A stretch of 64,000 nt of DNA, taken from NCBI RefSeq assembly GCF_007197555.1, contig NZ_CP041614.1, forward strand, positions 5,572,001-5,636,000. The letters run 5' to 3'. Origin of the DNA: Shewanella psychropiezotolerans (GTDB lineage Bacteria; Pseudomonadota; Gammaproteobacteria; Enterobacterales; Shewanellaceae). The notes below the pieces were generated by a model. The model worked only from the letters and a program-made list of their open reading frames with translations, had not been told where the DNA came from and did not search any database. Both the position numbers and the translations under genes were made by a program. Positions 45,266 to 55,103 of the stretch are shown here, one piece after another. Position 1 is the stretch's first letter, and every line of letters starts with the position of its first letter.

Positions 45266-45601
45266 CTATTTATATATCCAAACACTCACAATTCTAGGAT
45301 GGTTATTATTCTGTCCGCTGCAACCATTAAGCCAAAATCTCACTGGTTTTTCAGCCATAAACGCAGCCAGTAACGTTGAATGTAGCGTTGAATAGTTTGC
45401 ATCACTGGGTCTAAGCGCAAAGTAACTGACACTGGGGAAATTGTCTGGATTACTCTCGATATTTGGCACATGTACCATGGTCCAACCATTATTGACATAA
45501 ATGTTCTCTATCAAGCCAGAGCCCGTTCCGCCACTAGCATGCGCAACGACTGACATAAAGAGAAAAGTAAGAATATAAAAACCGCTTTTAAATATCTTCA
45601 T
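45266..45601 (-). CDS. Small secreted protein, bank B gene 6
   Basis: 111 residues from ATG 45601. Signal peptide ends near VVAHA. GSGLIENIYVNNGWTMVHV, aromatic strand VSYFALRP, core LLAAFMAEKPVRFWLNG, and a single Cys (NGCSGQ). The start lies five bases after the stop of the gene before it. Confidence 0.75.
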   Translation of the reverse strand: MKIFKSGFYILTFLFMSVVAHASGGTGSGLIENIYVNNGWTMVHVPNIESNPDNFPSVSYFALRPSDANYSTLHSTLLAAFMAEKPVRFWLNGCSGQNNNHPRIVSVWIYK

Positions 45602-45605
45602 AGAA

Positions 45606-45935
45606 TTATCTTGTATTCTCAATAGCATAGAGCTTGCACCAGAAATTACTGCTCCCGCTCCATTTAATATGATTAAGCCCATACACCCTAACAGGGGATT
45701 TGGCATGATAAGCGGCCAAAACCATACTCAAATTAGCATCAAAACCCGCATCAGATTTAGAGATCCAATATCCATAACAATTGCTTGAAGGGTTATTCAC
45801 GGTAAAAATGACATCACCTTGTTGATTGTATGAAACTAAACGCTTTATGGTAGTTTGCCCGGTAGACTCAGTTTCCGCAAAGCAATCAGTCGCGCCAAAT
45901 GACAAAAGTAGCACTAAAATAATGGACTTAATCAT
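45606..45935 (-). CDS. Small secreted protein, bank B gene 5
   Basis: 109 residues. Signal peptide about 1-20 (TDCFA). TTIKRLVSYNQQGDVIFTV, Cys in SNCYGYWIS, core VLAAYHAKSPVRVYG, late Cys in FWCKLYAI. Confidence 0.77.
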   Translation of the reverse strand: MIKSIILVLLLSFGATDCFAETESTGQTTIKRLVSYNQQGDVIFTVNNPSSNCYGYWISKSDAGFDANLSMVLAAYHAKSPVRVYGLNHIKWSGSSNFWCKLYAIENTR

Positions 45936-46002
45936 TGTTATTATATTTCTCTATTGACTAAAACTACACCTTACCAGCTAAGCTGATAAGCACTGCCTAA
46001 TG

Positions 46003-46365
46003 TTAATCAAAAATATATAGCGCACCAGAACGCGTCATGATGTTATAAGTGACTGCAGTGGTTGAATGCCACGTTACTGGCTCACAGGTATGTATATAGG
46101 GTCTTACTTTCTTCCCTGCCATATAAGCCGCTAATACGGTTGCATACAATTTATCGTACTGAGGGTGATCACTTTTAACGTAGAATTTATTCTCCTGAGT
46201 ACAGTTGGCAGCATTGCCAAAGGCACCATGAACCATAAACCCACCACCACGTTCAATCTCTATATGCGTCGGAATGGCGGGAGTAGACCAAGCCCCGGCA
46301 TAACAATCACTGGTCAATATGAAAAGAGCAGAGATAGCAAACACTGCCGTGATAATATGCTTCAT
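46003..46365 (-). CDS. Small secreted protein, bank B gene 4
   Basis: 120 residues, among the longest. Signal peptide to about 23 (DCYAG). HIEIERGGGFMVHG, Cys in ANCTQENKFYV, core VLAAYMAGKKVRPY, late Cys in HTCEPVTW. Confidence 0.77.
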   Translation of the reverse strand: MKHIITAVFAISALFILTSDCYAGAWSTPAIPTHIEIERGGGFMVHGAFGNAANCTQENKFYVKSDHPQYDKLYATVLAAYMAGKKVRPYIHTCEPVTWHSTTAVTYNIMTRSGALYIFD

Positions 46366-46418
46366 AGGTAAAATCCATTTAATTCAATAAAATTGATAGC
46401 CAGTTTAATCAACTACCA

Positions 46419-46736
46419 CTAATTAACTTCCTGTAAGCCCGTGATAATGCATGTTGTCTGAGTATTATCGATAACATACCTCAAGCTCTTTCCTTTCGCT
46501 TTGGCCGACAGCGCATAGGCATATAGAGCACGGTTAAACTCGGTGCCACTCATATTAATCTGACCACGGCTATAATTGCAGTGATCCGCAAATTGAGATG
46601 AACTGATGTAAGCCACGCCGTTATTTAAACTTAATGTCCAATTTGTCAACGTCTGACTGGGCCAATAACGCTTAGCTTCAACAGAATGTGGTAAAAATAA
46701 AAAGGCTAAAACTAACAATAAACGTAAACTACGCAT
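46419..46736 (-). CDS. Small secreted protein, bank B gene 3
   Basis: 105 residues. Signal peptide about 1-21 (HSVEA). WTLSLNNGVAYIS, Cys in DHCNYS, core YALSAKAKGKSLRYV, late Cys in TTCIITGL. Confidence 0.76.
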   Translation of the reverse strand: MRSLRLLLVLAFLFLPHSVEAKRYWPSQTLTNWTLSLNNGVAYISSSQFADHCNYSRGQINMSGTEFNRALYAYALSAKAKGKSLRYVIDNTQTTCIITGLQEVN

Positions 46737-46795
46737 CCAAACTTCCTGCTACACAAACGTCCAAAAACCATAAAACGGTATGAATGCTTATCGCA

Positions 46796-47122
46796 TCATT
46801 GTTTATCAATCGTCACATAGCGAATAGTACAGCCAGCAGAATTATCATCAGTTCGGACAGAGACTTTTTTGTCAGCCATTTGTGCCGCTAATAATGCAGA
46901 GAAAATCATATCAGCGCCAGCATCCGTGGTTTTAAACGTACTGTAAATATTGGATACCGCCGCACATGACATCAAGGTTTCATCGCCACTGGTGCCGACA
47001 TAAACCGTCCCAGAAGCATTAATATAAAGCCTTTCAACATAGACGTTATAACAGCCCCGCTCGATACAGGTGGCTAACGCATTACTGCTTATCAGCAGCA
47101 GTGCTAATAATAAAAACCTCAT
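46796..47122 (-). CDS. Small secreted protein, bank B gene 2
   Basis: 108 residues. Signal peptide about 1-17 (SSNALA), then a close Cys pair (CIERGC), VERLYINASGTVYV, Cys in MSCAAV, core LLAAQMADKKVSVRT, late Cys in AGCTIRYV. It resembles the bank A gene at 55569-55910, which has the same SAGC-x-xxYV end and NGSGxVYL strand. Confidence 0.78.
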   Translation of the reverse strand: MRFLLLALLLISSNALATCIERGCYNVYVERLYINASGTVYVGTSGDETLMSCAAVSNIYSTFKTTDAGADMIFSALLAAQMADKKVSVRTDDNSAGCTIRYVTIDKQ

Positions 47123-47152
47123 TTCAACATCCCTTTTATCTATGACTTAAAG

Positions 47153-47485
47153 CTAATCATCAGAAATGGCTAAGGTATTGATATACCCATTTGCATCTTG
47201 AGCTCCAGCGTTAAACGTGACAATAACCGAGCTATCAGCGTGTTTAGCCGCTAATAATAGAGCAAAAAATTGATCGAACGCGATATCTGCATGCTTCACA
47301 GTAAAGTAGCTAATACCAGCAGGCATAGTATCTAACTTATACAACATGCCCCCTTTCCAGCTATTGCTCCACTCACCGCCATAAAGATTCATCCGCACGA
47401 CTTTTCCTGATTGGTTCTCAGCAAAAGCCAACTGACTAAATAAGGTTAAAGTCAGCAGGCATAACACTATCGTAATTTGTTTCAT
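47153..47485 (-). CDS. Small secreted protein, bank B gene 1 (first)
   Basis: 110 residues; ATG at 47485 has CAGGG at proper distance, unlike the ATG two codons earlier. Signal peptide ends near QLAFA. GKVVRMNLYGGEW, ISYFTVKHAD, core LLLAAKHADSSVIVTF. The mature part has no Cys, which is rare in the family. First gene of the bank after the SUKH gene. Confidence 0.75.
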   Translation of the reverse strand: MKQITIVLCLLTLTLFSQLAFAENQSGKVVRMNLYGGEWSNSWKGGMLYKLDTMPAGISYFTVKHADIAFDQFFALLLAAKHADSSVIVTFNAGAQDANGYINTLAISDD

Positions 47486-47509
47486 ATTCATCCCTGATGT
47501 TATATTTTT

Positions 47510-47610
47510 AGCTAAAGGCTAATGGGCTCTGGCCCCTTAATAAATAAAGTTTACTCTGACCCCACTTGTTATTGAGCTAAAGGCCAATGGGCTCTGACCC
47601 CTTTATCTGA
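47510..47610. repeat. REP-like GGGTCAGAGCC / TCAGAGTAAACTT repeats
   Basis: Two copies of GGCTAATGGGCTCTGACCCC-type sequence flank one copy of AAAGTTTACTCTGACCCCAC. Related units recur at 56384-56413, 57153-57181, 57586-57625, 57789-57818, 58207-58241 and 58980-59054, all inside the small-gene banks. Similar repeats in gammaproteobacteria are linked to REP-associated transposases, but no such gene is present here. The remaining 47611-47836 has only a hairpin near 47783-47806 (TCTCGC/GCGAGA). Confidence 0.7.
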
Positions 47611-47836
47611 TACATCATTAATAACAAAGCCCCGACGAGCCAGGGCAACCGCATGAGTGTATGATTTTTACTCACTAAGTTTGATTATGATACTACATCA
47701 TTCTCAATCGATAGCGCCGCGGGCGTTTACCATACAAGTTTAGTGTTAAAAATAATCAGCTTTTGTTCAAAAAACGTTCGTGATCTCGCCCTGCCCGACG
47801 AGCGAGACTTTGGATTCAAAATATTTCTATTCTTAG

Positions 47837-48331
47837 TTATTTACTCGTTAATAATCTTTGAACTTCATTCATCCAAAATGTACCTGGCAATGCAGCTAGA
47901 GGGTCTAATTGAGCCAGTTCAGTGGCAAAAGAATTAATCAATTGACGTGGGATTGTGTTACTGATTACTGATTCTTCGTCAACCTCAATTGCATTGTCAA
48001 TCATCTGAGCATACACCTTAAGTGTACCTCTGAACTGTTGAACACTCGAATTTACCAACAACTCTCTATCGCTGAATAATACCTTGAATGTATTTAATGA
48101 TATAAATATATCTTGATCATCTCTATCTTCACCTAATTTTAACCTTCCTACACTAGGTTCAAATATATCGAAGTTCATATTAGGGGCGGCCCATTCTGGC
48201 AAACCTTTTCCCGATAAAACTGAGATATCTTGTGATGAAAAACCTAGTGTTCTCAAAAGAGACTGATCGGTTTTAATTAATTTGATATCTTCCCAAAATG
48301 ATTCATTCTCCATACCGTTAACTATCCTCAT
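47837..48331 (-). CDS. SUKH-4-like immunity protein
   Basis: A 164-residue cytoplasmic protein. LRTLGFSSQDISVLSGKGLPEW, FDIF and LGEDRDDQDIFISLNT follow the SUKH (SMI1/KNR4) pattern, close to SUKH-4 in length and end (PGTFWMNEVQRLL). SUKH proteins are known immunity partners of Rhs/CDI toxins, mainly nucleases. ATGA overlap with the toxin stop indicates coupling; an ATG at 48313 is an alternative. It should neutralise the tip encoded just upstream. Confidence 0.75.
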   Translation of the reverse strand: MRIVNGMENESFWEDIKLIKTDQSLLRTLGFSSQDISVLSGKGLPEWAAPNMNFDIFEPSVGRLKLGEDRDDQDIFISLNTFKVLFSDRELLVNSSVQQFRGTLKVYAQMIDNAIEVDEESVISNTIPRQLINSFATELAQLDPLAALPGTFWMNEVQRLLTSK

Positions 48332-49509
48332 TCAACCTTTGTAGGCCAATTAACACTCTTTAAGAATTTTTGTTGTTTATTCGTAGGGCTAGGGCTTCCA
48401 CCTTTTTTGTCATGTACGGTACCATCAACATTTAAAGAAGTACCATCACTGAAATGTACATGTTCTTTTGAATCAGGAACACTTTTCTCAGCCGAATCAA
48501 ACCTTTCTATACCTTTTGGGGTTTGACCCTTTTTTACCATCCCTTGCAGTTTTGAAGCTTTTGTGGCTATTTTTAAAGGTTTACTAACAGCCATCGCCAC
48601 ACTAACTGCGGCACCGGATATATCACCACTCGCAAGACGACTACCCGCGTCAATCAGGTCATTGGCACCAGACGCTTCCATTGCAACATCACTAGCGCCT
48701 TCGTTAAAAGCTTGAACGCCTTTTTCACCAAAACCTTGATCGCGGATCTGATTCTGAGCATCAATAAAGTCATTTGAAGCCATCCCCGTCGGGTCAGTAT
48801 ACCTATAAGGGTTGTTGTTCGCATAGGCATACCGATTAAACGAGTGTATATCCCTGAATCCGATAGGATCATTCGAGTAAAACCGCCCGATAAGTGGATC
48901 ATAGTATCGTGCCTGCATATAGGTCAGGCCCAAATCTTCATCTTGTAGGTGCCCGGTAAAACCTATGCCCGCTTTCTCACCACCAAGACGCTTACCAAAT
49001 GGCTCATATACACTGCGACTTGCTACCTGACCCGCTTCGTCAGTCTCCAACACCGGCGTGCCCAGCATATCAGTATGCTGGTAGGTCACCTTAGTACTGC
49101 GCGATACCGTGCCCGCTAAATACCCTACACCACATTGGTGCCTGACATTACAGGCTTGTATCTCTATTTTATTGCTGCCCAGTGACAAACCTGCCAAAGA
49201 GTAGCGCGTCCCGGTAACCTTGATGATGCGTTGTTGACCATTTTCATCCGTGATGATGATTTGGTAGTAACTGGCATTGCTCACCGCCGACCAAGTTAAG
49301 TTATAACTACCGTCGGTAGTCGTACCTGTCACACTGCCACTGCTGCTTGAGGGCATGATGGGAATAAAAATAGTGATATCCCCCACCGCGATGGGGATTA
49401 AGACCGTACTGCCCTGCACTGCATACGCGGGCTGACTCAAGACGCTGCCGACAAGGAGCAATAGGCTCATCAAACGGGTCATTAATGGTGCTAAATTTAG
49501 TGATTTCAT
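48328..49509 (-). CDS. Exported Rhs core plus toxin tip polypeptide
   Basis: A 393-residue protein with its own signal peptide (MTRLMSLLLLVGSVLSQPAYA within about 1-32). A fibronectin-III-like segment (YNLTWSAVSNASYYQIIITD, about 70-125) precedes the conserved Rhs core (QHTDMLGTPVLETD, GFTGHLQDEDLGLTYMQARY, FNRYAYANNNPYRYTDPTG). After DPTG comes a variable tip of about 145 residues ending with HVHFSDGTSLNVDGTVHDKK. The tip is probably a toxin, perhaps a nuclease as its partner is SUKH-like; the fold was not identified. ATG 49509 follows AAGGAG. Normally the core is fused to the Rhs repeat body. Confidence 0.8.
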   Translation of the reverse strand: MKSLNLAPLMTRLMSLLLLVGSVLSQPAYAVQGSTVLIPIAVGDITIFIPIMPSSSSGSVTGTTTDGSYNLTWSAVSNASYYQIIITDENGQQRIIKVTGTRYSLAGLSLGSNKIEIQACNVRHQCGVGYLAGTVSRSTKVTYQHTDMLGTPVLETDEAGQVASRSVYEPFGKRLGGEKAGIGFTGHLQDEDLGLTYMQARYYDPLIGRFYSNDPIGFRDIHSFNRYAYANNNPYRYTDPTGMASNDFIDAQNQIRDQGFGEKGVQAFNEGASDVAMEASGANDLIDAGSRLASGDISGAAVSVAMAVSKPLKIATKASKLQGMVKKGQTPKGIERFDSAEKSVPDSKEHVHFSDGTSLNVDGTVHDKKGGSPSPTNKQQKFLKSVNWPTKVE

Positions 49510-49522
49510 GTCTACTGCTCCT

Positions 49523-52500
49523 TTATCGACGTTCAACATCGGCAATTAACTGCTTACCCAGATAGACACTGTCTATATGGTCTACGTGCCCGTTGTTTGC
49601 CTTGCGTCGATACAGCAGTTGCCCAACTTGGCTGTAAATACTGTAGTCATTATTCTTTTTAACCCGACGGTTATGACCGTCATAGCGATAAGGTATGCCC
49701 TTGGCTTCAACAAGTTGATTAGCGCGGTTAAATTTTAAGCCATAGCGGCCATTGTGGGTCACATTGCCGCGGGCATCGTAACCATAGCTATAACGGTATG
49801 CCCCCGTGATATTGTTCAGACGATTAAGGCTGTTGTAGCTATAGTTAAGCGTTGAACCACTGATACTGCGACTTAAGATGTTACCTAAGCCATCGTAACG
49901 GTAACTGCCACTCCCCATTTACCGTCAGCGGATTTCAATCGGTCCAGGCCGTCATAACTCATGCTGCCTATGTCATTACTGCGGTCAACCCAATCGATGA
50001 GCCCTGCAACATTATCATTTCGGTCATAACTTGGGTCTAAGCGTAAGAGGTAGCTACTCCCTTTAGTATCAGAAATAGCATCGATACGCCCGGTGGTATC
50101 CAAAGCCACATTTCGCACTAATCCGTTACCGTAAGTCAGCTGCTTTAATTGCCCATTGGGATGATATTTAGCATTACTGGCATAGTTGATATTGCCCAAA
50201 GCAGCTTTAGTCGGCTGACCCAAGGCGTTCGGTGAATAACTAATGGTTTTACCCGATGGATACTTGAGTGACGATACAGCCCCTAGACTGTTGTAGCCCC
50301 AATCCAGCACCATGCTTTTACTGTCCATTGACAGGGTTTCTTTCTCTATCAAGTTAAGCGAGTTGTACAGATAGCTCCAGCTGATGGTGCTGCTGCCACT
50401 GCCCGATACCAGTGATGCTAAATTACCATTAGCATCATAACGATAGCGATTATCAGGAGTGGCATCCGGGAAGTTTTCAATGCTCAGCTGGCCTAAATTG
50501 TCATACCCCAACAGCACTTTATGCGAGGCTGGTACCGATGACGCCGCACATCCACTACTGCCACCATTGGTGCCTTCGGCATACCAGATTGGCTGACGTT
50601 GAGCGTTATAACCATAAGCCGTCACTCCAGTTTCTGGGCGAGAGGTTTTACACAGCTGTTGATAACCGTCATACAAGCGTTTTTCGGTAACTGAACCTTG
50701 AGATATCGAGGTGACTTGGCCAAATTTATTATACGCTATAGAAGTATTGCTACTGTCAGGTGCTTGTATCAACGTGGGTTTGTCGTAACTTGGGCTGCCA
50801 TAAGCCAGATAGGTTGTGGTGGTTACATTGCCTTTTGCATCGGTGACTCTTTGCTTGTTACCGCTGAGATATTCGATAGTTGAACTAGCACCATCACTTT
50901 GGCGAGTAGAGGTTTTAACACGCCCAAGCGCATCATAGTCTGTCGCCATACCTACAGTATTGCTAGCACTACTACTGGGGAAAGATTGCAACGTAGGGCG
51001 ATTTTCAAAATCAAATGCATATGAGTTGTAACTGGTACTACTGCTATCAGCGGTATCTTTTTGTCTTGTCAGTGTTTTGCGTAACATAGCATCATAATAG
51101 ATAGTTTTTTGATAACCAGCTTGAGCGATAACTTGTTTCTGCTGCCCAGCTAATATTCCGCTACCAGATATGCCATCACCAGCACTCACCACTTTACTGT
51201 AACTAATTATCTTATCAACCCAACGGCTATCACCGTAGTCGACCTTAGTTACCCACCCCACAGGATTGTAGCTATAACTTGTTTTATAACCCTTAAAATC
51301 AGTGACACTTTTGGTACTACCATCGACATTGATTTGAAACCTTGCCACCATAGTATTTGCACTACTGCCATTGGCAGTGTTGCAACCATTGGTAATACCA
51401 CAAGGTAAGGTCACTTTACGGGCTTGGCCTCGATAATAATCTTCAAATAACTCGTAGCGTAACACTCCTTCATAATCGACTCTTTTTACATTACCATCTG
51501 CGTGATAACTGCTGACTTTTTTGAGTACCTTACCCATCACCTTTGTCTGATAGGGTAAAGATTTATACCCACCTGAGGCCGAATAATAGGTGGATTCATT
51601 AATTTTAGACCAGCTGACACCATCGCTTGATAACTCTCTGCTTGTTGGCAAACCAATAAGCCAGTTTGTATAATCATTATAGTAATGACGTTTGGTGTAA
51701 TGCTTTATAGCAGATACATCTGATGATGCTTTTACTTGAGAAGGATGGCCAAATTGATCGTAGCCAGAATAATCAGTGTAAAACGTATCGGTACCGTCTG
51801 GTAGAAGATTACGATAGGTGACTTTTTTAGTATTGAGTTTATATCGCTCATTAGGATTGCCATGAGAGGTAAAATTTGTCCCCGTTTGCTGTGGGAATTG
51901 TTCAAAATCATTATATGTTGAGGACAGTTTTACGCCATTGGCAGCATACTCTTCGCTGTATACCGTTTTCCCTTGGGTAATAGAAGCATAATCACGATTC
52001 ACATAGCTGACAGTTTTTGAAAGGTCAGGCCTGGTCACGGTGACTCTTCGATAATTAATAGCATCAACATATTGTGTCGGCACACTACCTGTCATTGCTG
52101 TGGCGATGGGGTCGCCATCATATGGACTAGAGTTCCCCGAAGCCACGAAACCGCCCAGACCTTCTTCGAAATCATAAATCCAAACTGAGCTTGCATTAAT
52201 GTTCTGAATCGTTTTCTTTTTAAGTCGCTTGACCAAAAAACATCGTGGATGATAGTGCAGTTTAAAAATGGGGTTTCTTCTCATGGTCTGCGCTTTTACA
52301 TGATTATCAAAATTTGGCTGATTACTGAACCCACTAATTTCAGTCACCCTTTCAAAAGTGGCTTTAGCACCATTAGGATGTGTTACTTTAGAAAATGTAC
52401 TACCGCCAATTTCGCCTGTCATGGTATCGATGATACATTTTGCTTCGGGAACCCCAAATGAAGGTGAATACGTTATTCCTGAGCCGAACCCCTCATATTC

Positions 52501-53508
52501 CCATGAACTTCCATTTGGCAGAATTACCGATTTTAACCATTTACCATAATGGATATTGTCACCATAGACATATTGCCATTGCTTACCAGTATACACTTCG
52601 CTACCTGCATTATTAACGCTGTAAGTTTTTATATTGCTAACTATTTTTCTCGTTAAATCGTCGATATAAGATATTCTAATCACAGCGCCATCATTAGACT
52701 TTAATGAGAGTAGCTGGCTATTATCAGAAGAATATTCATAGTTAATATAGTTTCCAAACCTGTCTTCAACCTTAGAAACATACATATATCCTTGGTGATA
52801 ACTCGTTTTCCAAATTTGATCAAACTTACCAGTATTAATAGTTTGTTTAATGTCAAAGTAATATGTCACACCATTGGGTGAAACAGCTTTAAACCCTTGG
52901 CCTTTACCATCTTGGCGGGCGAAGCAATTGATGCTCCAATTAGATTTAGTGACAAGCCTGCCCCCCTGACTAGTCTTGTTGTACAACATAGCCTCATGGG
53001 TCTGATCAGGCACATGTAAGATTGCTCCCTTCCATGACTCATCAATTTCAATATCACCTTGGTCTTGATGTAAATTGATACACTCTTGATTGGTATCCCA
53101 ACCGTGAGATAAGCGGTTATACCTAAACATGAGTGACAAATTTATATGGGGAATATCCAGATACCAACCAGCAGAGCCAAAGCTTTTGTTATTACTTTCC
53201 TTAAGAACACTAGATTGAAATATTCTTTTAACAGACATATCAAGTTGAGAATTAAGCGGGATAGATACATCTTTATAACTAAACTGAACTGTTCCATTAC
53301 TTAAATCAATTCGGTCACCGAAAGAGTCTTTTGTGAGAGGAGTAAGCTCAAAATTGGTCAGCATCTTAGACTGCACAATATCGTTGTCATAACCGCTTAA
53401 ACTAGAAAACTCATCACCTCCAGGCTCCTTAGGACCTGATATGGCACTAAATGAAGTAATAAAAACGAATAAAGCACTCGCTGTAACCAGTTGACGAACA
53501 ACATCCAT
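49523..53508 (-). pseudogene. Exported Rhs/YD-repeat protein, body only, one frameshift
   Basis: A predicted 1328-residue secreted Rhs body. Signal sequence (about 1-24), an N-terminal region (DSFGDRIDLSNGTVQFSYKD, about 60-80), then many YD repeats (YDALGRVKTSTR, YDANGNLASL). It ends in VYLGKQLIADVERR and a stop, without the core or tip, which follow as a separate gene 13 bases later. The frame breaks at a G4 run (49913-49916): five Gs would continue DGKWGSGSYRYDGLGN. The span of 3986 bases is one short of a multiple of three. Downstream of the break an ATG (49918) could restart translation but lacks a signal peptide. Confidence 0.8.
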
Positions 53509-53742
53509 ATTCTTAACCCTCCCTAAATTTTGAACACTTTATACAATTAAGCAGAAACACACAAGAACGCAACAATTACACGGTTAACATTGAGCCTGCT
53601 CTAGTTATTAAAACTTGGTGCAGCAGTGTGCTTAAAAGCTCCCGTCCGAAAACAAAAAATCAACAGCTTTGCATGCTTATCATCAAAGTTTCACAGCCAA
53701 GCCGAGACTTGGTAAAAATATCAAACTGGAACCTTATTATGA

Positions 53743-53768
53743 CTAAAAACGGCCTGTTTTTACAGGCC
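53743..53768 (-). terminator. Terminator at the end of bank A
   Basis: On the minus strand GGCCTGT-AAAA-ACAGGCC runs into GTTTTTAG. It lies about 180 bases after the last bank A gene and about 235 bases before the Rhs body start, separating the two modules. No gene was seen in the rest of 53509-53950. Confidence 0.7.
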
Positions 53769-53950
53769 ACTGTAAGTTAAGTACCTTGTATATCAAGATC
53801 ATTGCGCACACAAATCAATATACACAAACAGCACGAAATCGTAACGAATGGGTACGCTAGCGAAACAAAAAATGTTTATAGGCCATGTTGAAAATTGAAT
53901 GAGAGTGAAAGGACACTTTTATTCTTTTCATCAATTTGTTTATTTCAATC

Positions 53951-54259
53951 TCAGTCATTCAAGAGATGAAGATGGGTACCTGTGCAATTAGCATCACCAT
54001 CATTAAAGTAGAAATTAATTTTCTTCCCGCTGACTAATGCTGCTAATAAAGTCCCATAGACGGCTTTGTTATTCTCAGGGTCTTTACGCCATTTAGGCCA
54101 AGTATTCTTAGGGCAAGTGGCATTGCCGGTGTCCATATGAAAACTGATGGTGCCGGGCATATAACTGGGCTCAACCACGGTCACAACACCGGTGATAACC
54201 TCTAAGCCATAACTGTTCATGCACACCAGTGAATACAGCAGTAATACATATTTCATCAT
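53951..54259 (-). CDS. Small secreted protein, bank A gene 11 (last)
   Basis: 102 residues; ATG 54259 has AAAGGC upstream and opens a good signal peptide (MKYVLLLYSLVCMNSYG). TGVVTVVEPSY, Cys in ATCPKN, core LLAALVSGKKINFYF, Cys in ANCTGTHL. Its 5' end is copied at 56475-56645. Confidence 0.76.
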   Translation of the reverse strand: MMKYVLLLYSLVCMNSYGLEVITGVVTVVEPSYMPGTISFHMDTGNATCPKNTWPKWRKDPENNKAVYGTLLAALVSGKKINFYFNDGDANCTGTHLHLLND

Positions 54260-54305
54260 TCTGCCTTTAAAACTTGTCGTCATGACGATCAAAACCTCAG
54301 ACAAC

Positions 54306-54659
54306 CTAAGGGTTGGTGGTGAGATATATGGCTTTAGTGACTGTGCCGCCCACCTGTAGGCTACAGTTATCCGCACTTTCTGTGACCACATTGACTCGAT
54401 GATTGGCGGCTTTGGCTGCTAATAACGTCGATAACACTTCTTTCTTATTATCGGCAGACCAGCCCGTAAAATAACTCCAGTAGGAGCCTGAACTGTCCCC
54501 ACGCTGATTAAGGTAAACCACGGCTTTTAACCCTGCCCCTTTTTCAATCCAGATCCGGCCGATGTATAAATTATTGCAATCTAATGTACTGGCAGAGACT
54601 GTCTGGCTTAGCGCCAGTAACAGCGCGCAGCCAGTGAAGACTATTGAGCTTCCTGTCAT
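54306..54659 (-). CDS. Small secreted protein, bank A gene 10
   Basis: 117 residues with AAAGGA before the ATG. Signal peptide to about 23 (TVSAS). Cys in LDCNNL, IGRIWIEKGAGLKAVVYL, core LLAAKAANHRVNVV, late Cys in DNCSLQ. A Trp/Tyr/Ser-rich middle (GSYWSYFTGW) replaces the usual central Cys. Confidence 0.75.
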   Translation of the reverse strand: MTGSSIVFTGCALLLALSQTVSASTLDCNNLYIGRIWIEKGAGLKAVVYLNQRGDSSGSYWSYFTGWSADNKKEVLSTLLAAKAANHRVNVVTESADNCSLQVGGTVTKAIYLTTNP

Positions 54660-54707
54660 GTAAATCCTTTGACTGTTGTCGGTGAAGTGACGTTTGCGTA
54701 CGGGTTA

Positions 54708-55064
54708 TTATTTGGCACGTAGATCGGCTGTCATGCCGTAGGCGTGACACAAGCCTCCATCACCGTTTTTAGCCTTATCAATCACAATGCCCATATCCAT
54801 GCCACTGGCAATACTGGTTAATGCCATGGCATAGGCATTGTTAAGTCTCTTTTCCCCCAGCTCACTGCCCATGAAATAACCGTACTTATATTTGCAGTTA
54901 TCCAGTGCCTCATTTTTAAACGTCACAATAAAGCTGCCATCACTGCTGAGCAAAGCGACCCGCTTAACCTGGCCCACATACCAAGCCGCTCCTGCTTCTA
55001 CATAGCTGCTACTGCACAATAAGCTCAGTGAGAGCGCCGCCAGTGTTAACTTTTTAATCATCAT
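54708..55064 (-). CDS. Small secreted protein, bank A gene 9
   Basis: 118 residues; AGGAACTG precedes the first of two adjacent ATGs. Signal peptide to about 24 (SYVEA). GQVKRVALLSSDGSFIVTF, Cys in DNCKYKYGYFM, a diverged core YAMALTSIASGMDMGIVI, late Cys in GLCHAYG. Confidence 0.74.
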   Translation of the reverse strand: MMIKKLTLAALSLSLLCSSSYVEAGAAWYVGQVKRVALLSSDGSFIVTFKNEALDNCKYKYGYFMGSELGEKRLNNAYAMALTSIASGMDMGIVIDKAKNGDGGLCHAYGMTADLRAK

Positions 55065-55103
55065 CAGTTCCTGTTGGTTAATCCTGTGTTCATTCGGTCA
55101 TCT

